Position numbers and translations under genes: made by a program. Below, piece after piece: positions 18,425 through 25,789 of a stretch of DNA of 64,000 nt (position 1 is the first letter of the stretch; each line of letters starts with the position of its first letter). The DNA is taken from contig NZ_JAPNTZ010000004.1 in the NCBI RefSeq assembly GCF_026626335.1, positions 496,001-560,000 of the forward strand. The letters are read 5' to 3'. The stretch comes from Paractinoplanes pyxinae. GTDB lineage: Bacteria > Actinomycetota > Actinomycetes > Mycobacteriales > Micromonosporaceae. Below the pieces are notes generated by a model. That model ran no database searches. It worked only from the letters and a program-made list of their open reading frames with translations, and was not told the DNA's origin.

Positions 18425-19615
18425 TCAGTGCCGGTCCAGCTGGGGGAGTTCCTGGTCGGCGCCCGGGCCCGCGGTCAGCCGGGTGGTGAGCGTGCGGACC
18501 AGCGGCAGCGCGGCCACCTTGGTGCCCCAGCGCAACGCCTGGACGCCGGCGCGGCTCTCGGGGGCGGCGATGCGGGGGACGCCCGGCGGCAGGTTCTGCG
18601 CGTCCTCGACGAGCGGGCGCATCCATTCCTCGTAGCGCGCGAACGCCTCGGCCGGCTCGCCCTGGGAGAGGAAGGCGGCCAGCACGTACGCGCCGGTCAG
18701 CGCGAGCGACGTGCCGCCGCCGGCGATCGGGGTGACGCACCAGGCGGCGTCGCCGAGCAGGCACACCCGGCCCTTGTGCCAGGTCGGGCTGACGATCTGG
18801 CGCAGCCATTCGACGTACAGGTCGTCGGCCACCTCGAACCCGTCCAGGATGCGCGGCACCTCCCAGCCCAGGTCGGCGAACTTCTTGCACAGCTCCCGCC
18901 GGACCGTGTAGCCGCTCAAGCCCTCGAGCACGGGGGTGTCGGCCCGGAAGTTGAGCATGGCCCGCATGGTGCCCTCGTCGTCCGGCCGCAGCGAGATCTG
19001 CCGGGCCTCGGGCGCCACCAGCACCCGCCACCAGTTGTCGTCCTGCGGCTCGCGCTCGATGGTGCCGTAGGTGACGTACATGCCAAGTTCGCGTTCCTCG
19101 GGCTCGTCGCCGAAGACCAATTGGCGCGTACGCGATCCGGCGCCCTCGGCGACGACGACCAGATCGAAGCGTTCGCGCTCGCCGCTGCCGAAGGTGACGT
19201 CGGCGCCCTTTTCGTCCTGCTCGATGGCGGTGATCTCGTCGCCGAACCGCCACTTCACGCTGCTCGGGCAGGCGTCCACCAGCAGGTGCGACAGCGCGCC
19301 GCGCAGGATCTCGAGTTCCGCCGTCGGCCCGTCCGACCCGCCCTCGCTGACCGGGAACTCCGAGATGACCGTGCCCGCCTCGTTGACGAACCGGGTGCCC
19401 ACCTCGCCCGTGTTGCGTCCGCGCACAGCCTCCTCAAGACCCATACGCCGGATGACTTCGCGACCCGTCGCCCGTACGTCGATGTTCTGCCCGCCTTCGC
19501 GCAGGACCGCCGCCCGCTCGAGCACGGTGACCTCGAAACCGGCCTCAGCCAGCCAATACGCCACCGCCGGACCGGCGATGCTCGCCCCCGTGACCAATAC
19601 CCGTGTGCTCACCAC
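18425..19615 (-). CDS. FAD-dependent monooxygenase (TetX/PHBH-like)
   Basis: The product is 396 residues. It starts at one of two adjacent GTG codons (19615 or 19612) just after AGGGGG. The N-terminal FAD-binding motif VTGASIAGPAVAYWLAEAGFE is complete and the second FAD motif GDAAWCVTPIAGGGTSLALTGAYVLA is present. The family includes aromatic hydroxylases and tetracycline-inactivating enzymes; the substrate is unknown. It is transcribed divergently from a MarR regulator across 52 bp containing an extended palindrome, which suggests direct MarR repression and induction by a small aromatic ligand. Confidence 0.88.
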   Translation of the reverse strand: MVSTRVLVTGASIAGPAVAYWLAEAGFEVTVLERAAVLREGGQNIDVRATGREVIRRMGLEEAVRGRNTGEVGTRFVNEAGTVISEFPVSEGGSDGPTAELEILRGALSHLLVDACPSSVKWRFGDEITAIEQDEKGADVTFGSGERERFDLVVVAEGAGSRTRQLVFGDEPEERELGMYVTYGTIEREPQDDNWWRVLVAPEARQISLRPDDEGTMRAMLNFRADTPVLEGLSGYTVRRELCKKFADLGWEVPRILDGFEVADDLYVEWLRQIVSPTWHKGRVCLLGDAAWCVTPIAGGGTSLALTGAYVLAAFLSQGEPAEAFARYEEWMRPLVEDAQNLPPGVPRIAAPESRAGVQALRWGTKVAALPLVRTLTTRLTAGPGADQELPQLDRH

Positions 19616-19634
19616 GCCCCCTAGAAACTTTCAC

Positions 19635-19667
19635 GGTCAAACTATCAAGCGCTGATACGGTTTGGCC
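19635..19667. promoter_or_regulatory. Extended palindrome between divergent FAD-monooxygenase and marR genes
   Basis: TATCA-AGCGC-TGATA (19643-19657) is flanked on the left by GGTCAAAC and on the right by GTTTGGCC, which are complementary with one mismatch. The whole dyad sits directly before the marR ATG and inside the 52-bp intergenic region. This fits a MarR autorepression site that also controls the monooxygenase. Confidence 0.65.
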
Positions 19668-20156
19668 ATGGAAAGTTCCGCGGCCGACGCCCAGCGCGAT
19701 CTGATCGCGGCCCTGCACGAGCACGGCATGGCCTACAGCGAGCTGGGCCGGCAGTTCGGCGCCGCCATCGGCCTGCACGTCACCGACGCCACCGCCCTGG
19801 TCGAGATCCTGAGCGCGCACGGACGCGGCGTCCCCCTGACCCAGTCCGCCCTGGGCCGCCGGATCGGCCTCACCCCCGGCGCGACGTCTTCCCTCATCAA
19901 CCGCCTCGAAACGGCCGGTCGCATCCGGCGTGTCCGCGACACCGCGGACCGGCGGGTGGTCACCCTGCACGCGGGCGAGAACGTCGACGCCCCGCTCGAC
20001 CACTTCTTCGCCCCGCTGGTGACCCGCATGGGCACGGCGATGCACGGTTACTCGCCCGAGGAGCTCGCCGGGTTCACCCGCCTGCTGACCGGTCTGATCG
20101 CGGCCATGACCGGCTACACGAAAGAGCTGGACGGCCGCGGAACTGCACAGACGTAG
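19668..20156 (+). CDS. MarR-family transcriptional regulator
   Basis: The product is 162 residues from the ATG; a TTG two codons upstream is possible. The winged helix-turn-helix covers about 30-110 (LTQSALGRRIGLTPGATSSLINRLETAGRIRRVRDTADRR, quoted in parts: GATSSLINRLETAGRI, RDTADRRVV). The gene is divergent from the FAD monooxygenase with a palindrome between them. It is the likely repressor of both. Confidence 0.88.
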   Translation: MESSAADAQRDLIAALHEHGMAYSELGRQFGAAIGLHVTDATALVEILSAHGRGVPLTQSALGRRIGLTPGATSSLINRLETAGRIRRVRDTADRRVVTLHAGENVDAPLDHFFAPLVTRMGTAMHGYSPEELAGFTRLLTGLIAAMTGYTKELDGRGTAQT

Positions 20157-20178
20157 CCCCGGCGGCGTCTGAGAAAGT

Positions 20179-20664
20179 GTGTGCGACCACGAGGAACGGC
20201 TCCGCGAGACGATGGAGGAGCACGAGTACCTGGCCCCCGATCCGGCCACGGTCTGGGCCCGCATCGAACTGCTCTCGCAGATCTACCGCCGCCGCAGCCT
20301 GATCCTGCGCTCGGCCGGCAGCGCCGTCCTCACCGCGGGCCTGGTGGCCGGCCTGGTCCAGATGCACACCTTCATCCAGGGCGGCGTCGCGGCCCACCCC
20401 GTCGCGTCCATCTCCGAATCCCCGGCGCCTACTGCTTCTGAGCCGCCGACGCGGACGCCGACGCCGGCGCCCACCCGCTCGACGAGCCCGACTCCGTTCC
20501 CCGGCGTGGCCGAGCTGGACGCCTTTTTCAACGCCGGCTACAGCTGGACCGAGGCCGAGAAGCTGGCCCGGCTGTGGCACTTCCGCGACCCCACCGACGC
20601 CAAGATCGAAGGCGGCCGCCGCCTCCTGGCCGGCGAAGACCTCCCGGTTCGCCCGCCGCGTTAG
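20179..20664 (+). CDS. Hypothetical single-pass membrane protein
   Basis: The product is 161 residues from a GTG (an ATG at 20212 is an alternative). An N-terminal cytoplasmic part of about 40 residues is followed by one TM helix (SAGSAVLTAGLVAGLVQM), then a Pro/Thr/Ser-rich stalk (PPTRTPTPAPTRSTSP) and a short C-terminal domain (FFNAGYSWTEAEKLARLWHF). I recognise no family. The N-terminal part resembles the pattern of small membrane-bound partners of regulators but shows no zinc motif. It lies 22 bp downstream of marR and overlaps the convergent EamA gene by 4 bp. Confidence 0.7.
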   Translation: MCDHEERLRETMEEHEYLAPDPATVWARIELLSQIYRRRSLILRSAGSAVLTAGLVAGLVQMHTFIQGGVAAHPVASISESPAPTASEPPTRTPTPAPTRSTSPTPFPGVAELDAFFNAGYSWTEAEKLARLWHFRDPTDAKIEGGRRLLAGEDLPVRPPR

Positions 20665-21521
20665 TCCTGCTCACGGTTCTCGTGCAGGGCCACGCCGGCG
20701 ACGACCAGGACGACCCCGATGATCTCTTTCGCGGTCGGGATCTGGGTGAGCACGATGACGCCGACCACGGTGGCCGTGGCCGGCAGCAGCGACACCATCA
20801 GCGCGTAGGTCGCCCGGGGGAGCCGGGTCATGGCGAGCTGGTCACTGACGTACGGAATGACCGACGAGCAGATGCCGACGCCGGCCGCAGCCGCCAGCAG
20901 CACCGGCTCGCCGAAGGCCGGCACAGCCTGGCCGACGCCCAGGGGCAGGGCGACGACGGTGGCGATCAGCATCGACAGGGCCAGGCCGTCGATGCCGTCC
21001 ACCTGGCGGCTGCGCGCGACGCGATGCCCGAGCACGATGTAGAACGCGAACAACACCGCGTTGGCGACGGCGAAGGTGATGCCGATCGGCTCGGCCACCA
21101 GCCGCACGTCGGTCAGCAGATAGACCCCGGCCACCGCGGCGGCCAGCGCGGTCACGTTGCGGCCGGTGCGGGCGGCGATCGCGGCCAGCACGATGACCGG
21201 CAGGAACTCGATCGCCGCGACCGTACCCAGCGGCAGCCGGTCCACGGCCAGATAGAACACGCTGTTCATGACGGCCAGCACGGTCGCCCAGCCGGTCAGC
21301 AGCCACCGGGTCGGCCGGTCGAGGCGTGCCCACAGCCGCCACGGCCGCCGCCACACGGCGAACACCAGCGCGGCCGTCGCGATCCGCAGCCACGCCACTC
21401 CGAGCACTTCGATGCGCGCGAACAGCAGCACCGCCAGCGCCGGCCCGAGGTAGTGGAAGACCGCGCTGACCACGAAGTAGAGGTGCGGCGGCACTCGCTG
21501 CACCACCCGCGTTCCGGCCAT
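20661..21521 (-). CDS. EamA-family (DMT) small-molecule exporter
   Basis: The product is 286 residues from the ATG reading MAGTRVVQRVPP; longer in-frame starts overlap the divergent regulator and are rejected. About ten hydrophobic helices are visible in two EamA repeats (LPVIVLAAIAARTG, FAFYIVLGHRVARS, ALMVSLLPATATVVGVIVL). Members export amino acids or drugs (RhtA/YdcZ type). It is divergent from an Lrp/AsnC regulator 64 bp away, a common pairing for amino-acid exporters. Confidence 0.86.
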   Translation of the reverse strand: MAGTRVVQRVPPHLYFVVSAVFHYLGPALAVLLFARIEVLGVAWLRIATAALVFAVWRRPWRLWARLDRPTRWLLTGWATVLAVMNSVFYLAVDRLPLGTVAAIEFLPVIVLAAIAARTGRNVTALAAAVAGVYLLTDVRLVAEPIGITFAVANAVLFAFYIVLGHRVARSRQVDGIDGLALSMLIATVVALPLGVGQAVPAFGEPVLLAAAAGVGICSSVIPYVSDQLAMTRLPRATYALMVSLLPATATVVGVIVLTQIPTAKEIIGVVLVVAGVALHENREQD

Positions 21522-21585
21522 GCGTCTATTGTCGAAAAGCGAACCGCACGAGGCCATGAGCGATCGAAGGCGAAGGCGGCCCGAT

Positions 21586-22062
21586 ATGGCACTTCCGGAA
21601 AGCACTGCGCCGCTGGACGAGGTGAATCGACGGCTGCTCGACGAACTCGGCGCCGACCCCCGGGCCACTGTGGCCGAACTGGCCCGCCGCGTCAGCATGT
21701 CCGCTCCCGCCGTACGGGAAAGACTCGCCCGCCTCGAGCAGAGCGGCGTCATCCGCGGCTACCGGCTGGACGTCGACCCCGCCGCGATCGGCCTGCCGGT
21801 CGCCGCCTGGGTCCGCATCCGCCCCGGCCCCGGTCAGCTACCGAAGATCGCCGACCTGGCCGGCCGCACCCCTCAGGTCAGCGAGTGCCACCGCATCTCG
21901 GGCGAGGACTGCTTCCTGCTCAAGGTCCACGTCCCCGCCATCGAAGACCTGGAAGCGGTGCTGGACCAGTTCCTGCAGTACGGCCAGACCCACAGCTCGT
22001 TCATCGTGGCCACCCCGGTGGAGCCGCGCACACCCGCGGTCAGTCGCCGCGCAGCGCCTTGA
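21586..22062 (+). CDS. Lrp/AsnC-family regulator
   Basis: The product is 158 residues from the ATG reading MALPESTAPLDE; an upstream ATG at 21556 would add a basic tail. The HTH (PRATVAELARRVSMSAPAVR) and the RAM ligand domain (about 70-145, CHRISGEDCFLLKVHV) are complete. Divergent placement suggests it senses an amino acid and controls the EamA exporter. Its end overlaps the convergent small gene by 23 bp. Confidence 0.88.
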   Translation: MALPESTAPLDEVNRRLLDELGADPRATVAELARRVSMSAPAVRERLARLEQSGVIRGYRLDVDPAAIGLPVAAWVRIRPGPGQLPKIADLAGRTPQVSECHRISGEDCFLLKVHVPAIEDLEAVLDQFLQYGQTHSSFIVATPVEPRTPAVSRRAAP

Positions 22063-22429
22063 TGAGCTGGTCCTTCGTCATGGTGGAGCGGCCGGGGATC
22101 TTCTTGCGTTGGGCCTCGGCGTACAGCTCTTTCTTGGCGGCCTGAGGTTTCGGCTTGTCGGAGGAGCGGCGGGCCTTCGAGGGCTTGCCGAGTTCTTTCC
22201 AGCTGCTCTCGGTCATGTCCACGCCGAACTTAGCGGCGGCCTTCTTGATACGGGTGAAGGCCTCGTCGCGTTCCTTGTCGCTGACGTCTCGCACCTGGTC
22301 GAAGCGGGCGATGGCGTTGCGCACGTGGCGGGCGTCGTTGAGGGGCTCCTTGCGGACGCGGGGGAACGCGAAAGTGCTGTCCGGCATCGCGTTCCGGTCC
22401 TCGGCGTCCAGTGGTTTTCCGGTGGCCAT
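22040..22429 (-). CDS. Small basic protein with DUF6582-like and Rho-N/SAP-like parts
   Basis: The product is 129 residues. The N-terminal half (AFPRVRKEPLNDARHVRNAI) resembles small actinobacterial proteins annotated DUF6582. A Lys/Arg-rich linker follows and the last 30 residues (KKELYAEAQRKKIPGRSTMT then KDQLIKALRG) look like a SAP/Rho-N helix-extended-helix nucleic-acid-binding module. The role is unknown; DNA or RNA binding is an inference. It is 2 nt downstream of the tetR stop on the same strand, so the pair may be co-transcribed. Confidence 0.72.
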   Translation of the reverse strand: MATGKPLDAEDRNAMPDSTFAFPRVRKEPLNDARHVRNAIARFDQVRDVSDKERDEAFTRIKKAAAKFGVDMTESSWKELGKPSKARRSSDKPKPQAAKKELYAEAQRKKIPGRSTMTKDQLIKALRGD

Positions 22430-22431
22430 GT

Positions 22432-22962
22432 TTATTGGATACCCCGCAGGTAGGCGGCAATCACCTCGTCGGCGTTGTCGACGCGGGAGCCGGCCACACG
22501 GTCGAACAGCAGGCCGTCGACCAGGGCGATCAGGCCGGGAGCGTGTCGTGCGGGGTCGGCCACGCCGGCCTTGGCCAGGGTCGATTCGGCCGCGGCCAGG
22601 AACTGGGCCCGGGCCGGCGACTCGGTGGTCAGCAGCGGATGCAGTTCGGGGTCGTCGGCCAGGTCGACCAGCAGGGCGTAGCGCACCCGGTGGTCGGCGG
22701 CCCGCGCGGCCAGCCGGTCCAGCAGGGAGGCCGGTCCGGAGGCGGGGGCCATGTCGGTCACTGTGCGGTTGGCCAGCCGGTGAACCATCAATTCGATCAA
22801 CTGCCTTCGCGTACGGGCGTAGTACGACGTCGATCCGGCCGGGAGTTCCAATGTGCGGTCGATCGCCCGATGCGTCAGCGAGCGCAATCCTTCGGCCGCG
22901 ACCAGGGCGATGGCCGCGTCGGCGATGGCCTCGCGGCGATCTGTGTTCGGTGACACCTTCAC
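22432..22962 (-). CDS. TetR-family transcriptional regulator
   Basis: The product is 176 residues from a GTG. The N-terminal HTH is typical (REAIADAAIALVAAEGLRSL, HRAIDRTLELPAGSTSYYAR). The C-terminal helical ligand domain is variable. It is divergent from the FAD monooxygenase across 32 bp containing two copies of the dyad CTCTAC-N4-GTAGAG, the expected operator of this protein. Confidence 0.9.
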   Translation of the reverse strand: MKVSPNTDRREAIADAAIALVAAEGLRSLTHRAIDRTLELPAGSTSYYARTRRQLIELMVHRLANRTVTDMAPASGPASLLDRLAARAADHRVRYALLVDLADDPELHPLLTTESPARAQFLAAAESTLAKAGVADPARHAPGLIALVDGLLFDRVAGSRVDNADEVIAAYLRGIQ

Positions 22963-22968
22963 AGCGGT

Positions 22969-23004
22969 GACTCTACACGCGTAGAGTCCTCTACATGAGT
23001 AGAG
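22969..23004. promoter_or_regulatory. Two tandem TetR-type operators, one over a start codon
   Basis: Site 1 (22969-22988) is GACTCTAC-ACGC-GTAGAGTC. Site 2 (22989-23004) is CTCTAC-ATGA-GTAGAG, and its 4-bp centre contains the ATG of the monooxygenase gene. The centres are 18 bp apart. A TetR dimer on site 2 would cover the start codon, implying a leaderless or near-leaderless transcript and direct blocking of both promoters. Confidence 0.85.
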
Positions 23005-24068
23005 TCGCGATCATCGGGGCCGGCATCGGCGGCCTCACCACCGCCATCGGCCTGCAGCGACGCGGCTGGGACGTGTCCGTCTTCGAGCGTTCCGGCGCGA
23101 ACTCGCAGGTGGGGGCCGGTCTTTCGCTGTTCGGCAACGGCTTCCGGGCACTCGACGCGGTGGGTGCGGGCGATGCCGTACGGGCCATCGCCGGCCCGCC
23201 GCAGCGCCTGACCACCGGGCAGCGCCGCCGCGACGGCCGCTGGCTGGCCACTACTGCGCATTCGCTCATCTCCGAGCTGCGCGTCGTGCATCGGGCCGAC
23301 CTGCACCGCGTGCTCACCGACGAACTCGAGCCGGGCACGGTGACGTACGGGAAAGAAGTTGACGGGCCTTTGGACGGCTTCGACGTGGTGGTGGCGGCCG
23401 ACGGGCTGCGGTCGCCGACGCGCGGAACGGCCATCCGGTACAGCGGCTACACGAGCTGGCGCGGGGTCACGACACGCCCGGTCGACCTGCTGGGCGGCGC
23501 GGGCGAGTCGCTGGGACGCGGCGAGCGGTTCGGTCTGGCCCCGCTGCCCGACGGCCGGGTCTACTGGTTCGGCGTCGTCTCGATGCCGGCCGGCACGCCT
23601 TTCCCGGACGAGTTCGCCGAGGTGCGCCGCCGTTTCGCGAGCTGGCACGCGCCGATCGCCGAGGTGCTGGACGCCACCGACCCGGCCGCCGTCGTGCGCA
23701 CCGACATCCACGACCTCGCGAAGCCGCTGCCGTCCTTTGTGATGGGCAGTGTCGTGCTGCTCGGCGACGCCGCCCACGCCATGACCCCCGACCTCGGCCA
23801 AGGCGCGAACATGGCCATCGAGGACGCCGCCACGCTCACTTGTGTGCTGTCGACACTGCCGATCAAAGACGCAATTGCGGCGTACGACGAAATCCGCCGC
23901 CCGCGTACGCAGGCGGTCGCCCGCAAGGCCCGCCTGATGGGCCGCCTGCTGCAGAGCCGCAACCCTTTGCGCGACGTGCTGCTCCGCCTGACCCCGCCGT
24001 CGGTGACCGCCCGCCAGCTGACCGCCTTGCAACAGTGGTCACCACCGGAAGTGACGCTCGCCGCCTGA
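22995..24068 (+). CDS. FAD-dependent monooxygenase under TetR control
   Basis: The product is 357 residues. The FAD motif GAGIGGLTTAIGLQRRGW, the DG motif (VVVAADGLRSPTRG) and GDAAHAMTPDLGQGANMAIEDA are all present, so it is a complete class A flavoprotein monooxygenase. The likely substrates are aromatic or polyketide-like molecules. The ATG lies in the centre of an operator dyad. The stop codon is the first three bases of a 48-bp tandem repeat. Confidence 0.9.
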   Translation: MSRVAIIGAGIGGLTTAIGLQRRGWDVSVFERSGANSQVGAGLSLFGNGFRALDAVGAGDAVRAIAGPPQRLTTGQRRRDGRWLATTAHSLISELRVVHRADLHRVLTDELEPGTVTYGKEVDGPLDGFDVVVAADGLRSPTRGTAIRYSGYTSWRGVTTRPVDLLGGAGESLGRGERFGLAPLPDGRVYWFGVVSMPAGTPFPDEFAEVRRRFASWHAPIAEVLDATDPAAVVRTDIHDLAKPLPSFVMGSVVLLGDAAHAMTPDLGQGANMAIEDAATLTCVLSTLPIKDAIAAYDEIRRPRTQAVARKARLMGRLLQSRNPLRDVLLRLTPPSVTARQLTALQQWSPPEVTLAA

Positions 24069-24344
24069 ACGAAGTTGCACGATTGGACAACGCCGGCCAT
24101 GACGGCCGCCGGTTGAGCGAAGTTGCCCGTATGGGCGGTGCCGGCCGTTGCGGCCGCTGGTTGAGCGAAGTTGCGCGTATGGGCGGTGCCAGCCGTGGCG
24201 GCCGCTGGTGAGCGAAGTCGCGCGAATGGACACCGTCGGACAGGACATTCGCTCGTTGAGCGAAGTTGCGCGAATGGACAACGCCGGCCGTGACGGCCGC
24301 CGGTTGAGCGAAGTTGCGCGAACGGACACCGCGGAATGGCGGCC
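24066..24344 (+). repeat. 48-bp tandem repeat anchored on the monooxygenase stop codon
   Basis: Five units of 48, 48, 47, 48 and 48 bp plus a partial sixth all begin TGA(A/G)CGAAGT. The first TGA is the stop codon of the FAD monooxygenase, and the next units keep it in frame. Most units contain an internal dyad (GGCCGT-N2-CGGCC type), so the RNA would fold into a row of hairpins. No coding function is likely on either strand. The 60 bp after it up to the peroxidase gene show nothing more than a possible promoter. Confidence 0.9.
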
Positions 24345-24404
24345 AGCAGCTAATCGTCCGGCGGGGGTGGTCACAGCCGGCGGGGCAGTCCGGTCCTAGC
24401 TGAC

Positions 24405-25715
24405 ATGACCGTCAACCACTGCCTCAGCCTGGTTCGTGCCGTCGACCGGCCCACCGCGGCCGCTCGCTACGGCCGCATGTTCGACGGGCTGGAGCCGCTG
24501 GGCACCGACCCGCAGATGCTCATGCGGGCCGGCGACGCCGGCGGGGTGTGCGACGCCGCCGCCGTGCTCGACCAGCTCGCCCCGGACGGGGACGACGCCG
24601 CCGGGGCCGCCGGATGGCCGTTCTTCGGCCAGCTGATCGCGCACGACATCACCGCCGACCGTTCGGCGCTCATGGGCGGCATCACGACCGACGCTCTCAA
24701 GAACGCCCGCGCGCCCATGCTCAACCTGGAGATGATCTATTCGGACGGCCCGGTCGGCTCGCCGTTCCTGTTCGACGCGAACGATCCGGCCAAGTTCCTG
24801 CTCTCTCCGGACGGCCACGACGTGCCGCGCAACCAGCAGGGTGTCGCGCTCATCGGCGATTCGCGCAACGACGTGCACCGCTTCGCGCTCACCCTGCACG
24901 TCGCGCTGCTCAAAGCGCACAACCGCATCGTCGACTACTTGCGCACTTATGAGCGAGCGCCCGAGTCAGAAGTGTTCGATCGTGCACGTATTGCGCTCAC
25001 TTGGCACTACCAGTGGACGGTTGTGCACGATTTCCTGCCGAGGCTGGTCGGCGCCGAACTGGCCAAGGAGGTTCTGGCCGAGGGCGGGCGCTGGTTCCGG
25101 CCGAAGACGCGCGAGGCGTTCATCCCGCTCGAATTCGCCGACGCCGCCTTCCGTTACGGGCACGGCCAGATCCGGCACACCTACCAACTGGTCGAGGGAG
25201 GCCCGTACGTGCCGCTCTTTCCCGACCTGGTCGGCTTCGGCCCGCTCCGGCCCGAGCAGCGCATCGACCTGGCCCGGATCTTCGACGTGCCCGGCCGTCC
25301 GCCCGCGCAGCGCGCCAAGCGGCTCGACGGCACGCTTGCGGCCAGCCTGATCGGGCTGCCGCACCAGGTCACCGGCGACGTGGACACCGGCGCCTACCGC
25401 TCGCTGGCCGTCCGCGACCTGCTGCGCGGCGAGACGACCCAACTTCCCAGCGGCGAGGCCGTCGCCCGGCTGATGGGAGTGCCGCCGCTCGAGCTGGCTG
25501 ACTGGCCGGACGGCACACCGCTCTGGTTCTACATCTTGAAGGAGGCGGAGAACGGCGACCGGCTCGGCCCGGTGGGGGGCCGGATCGTGGCCGAGGTGCT
25601 GCTGGGGCTGCTGCGGGCCGACCCGGCGAGCTACCTGAGTCTGGAACCTGACTGGCAACCTCTGCTTCCGGCCCGCGAAAGCTCCTTCGGCCTGGCAGAC
25701 TTGCTCGACCCCTGA
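24405..25715 (+). CDS. Animal-type heme peroxidase (An_peroxidase family)
   Basis: The product is 436 residues. FFGQLIAHDIT holds the distal His80 and Asp81 that would form the ester link to heme in this superfamily. RYGHGQIRHTYQL holds the proximal His near 252. The conserved GDSRND and AHNRIVDYLR motifs are also present. No signal peptide is visible. Bacterial members oxidise halides or aromatics with peroxide; the substrate here is unknown. It stands alone after the repeat block and has no obvious operon partner. Confidence 0.88.
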   Translation: MTVNHCLSLVRAVDRPTAAARYGRMFDGLEPLGTDPQMLMRAGDAGGVCDAAAVLDQLAPDGDDAAGAAGWPFFGQLIAHDITADRSALMGGITTDALKNARAPMLNLEMIYSDGPVGSPFLFDANDPAKFLLSPDGHDVPRNQQGVALIGDSRNDVHRFALTLHVALLKAHNRIVDYLRTYERAPESEVFDRARIALTWHYQWTVVHDFLPRLVGAELAKEVLAEGGRWFRPKTREAFIPLEFADAAFRYGHGQIRHTYQLVEGGPYVPLFPDLVGFGPLRPEQRIDLARIFDVPGRPPAQRAKRLDGTLAASLIGLPHQVTGDVDTGAYRSLAVRDLLRGETTQLPSGEAVARLMGVPPLELADWPDGTPLWFYILKEAENGDRLGPVGGRIVAEVLLGLLRADPASYLSLEPDWQPLLPARESSFGLADLLDP

Positions 25716-25789
25716 TCAGGAATCGAGAAGCAGGTTGTCACACCCCCTGCCTAAGGTTTCCAGGGAAGCCGACGAACGAGGGAGCGGGG

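Noticed and set aside
24066-24344. Possible CRISPR array
   Set aside because: The units are contiguous similar 48-mers with no unique spacers between short conserved repeats, and no cas gene is nearby.
24039-24374. Minus-strand 111-codon frame with repeated peptides
   Set aside because: It arises from the 48-bp repeat; one unit is 47 bp so the frame is not maintained as a true repeat protein.
7316-25715. Secondary-metabolite cluster built from asnB, peroxidases and FAD monooxygenases
   Set aside because: No core synthase (PKS, NRPS, terpene or RiPP) is present and the genes are separate units with their own regulators.
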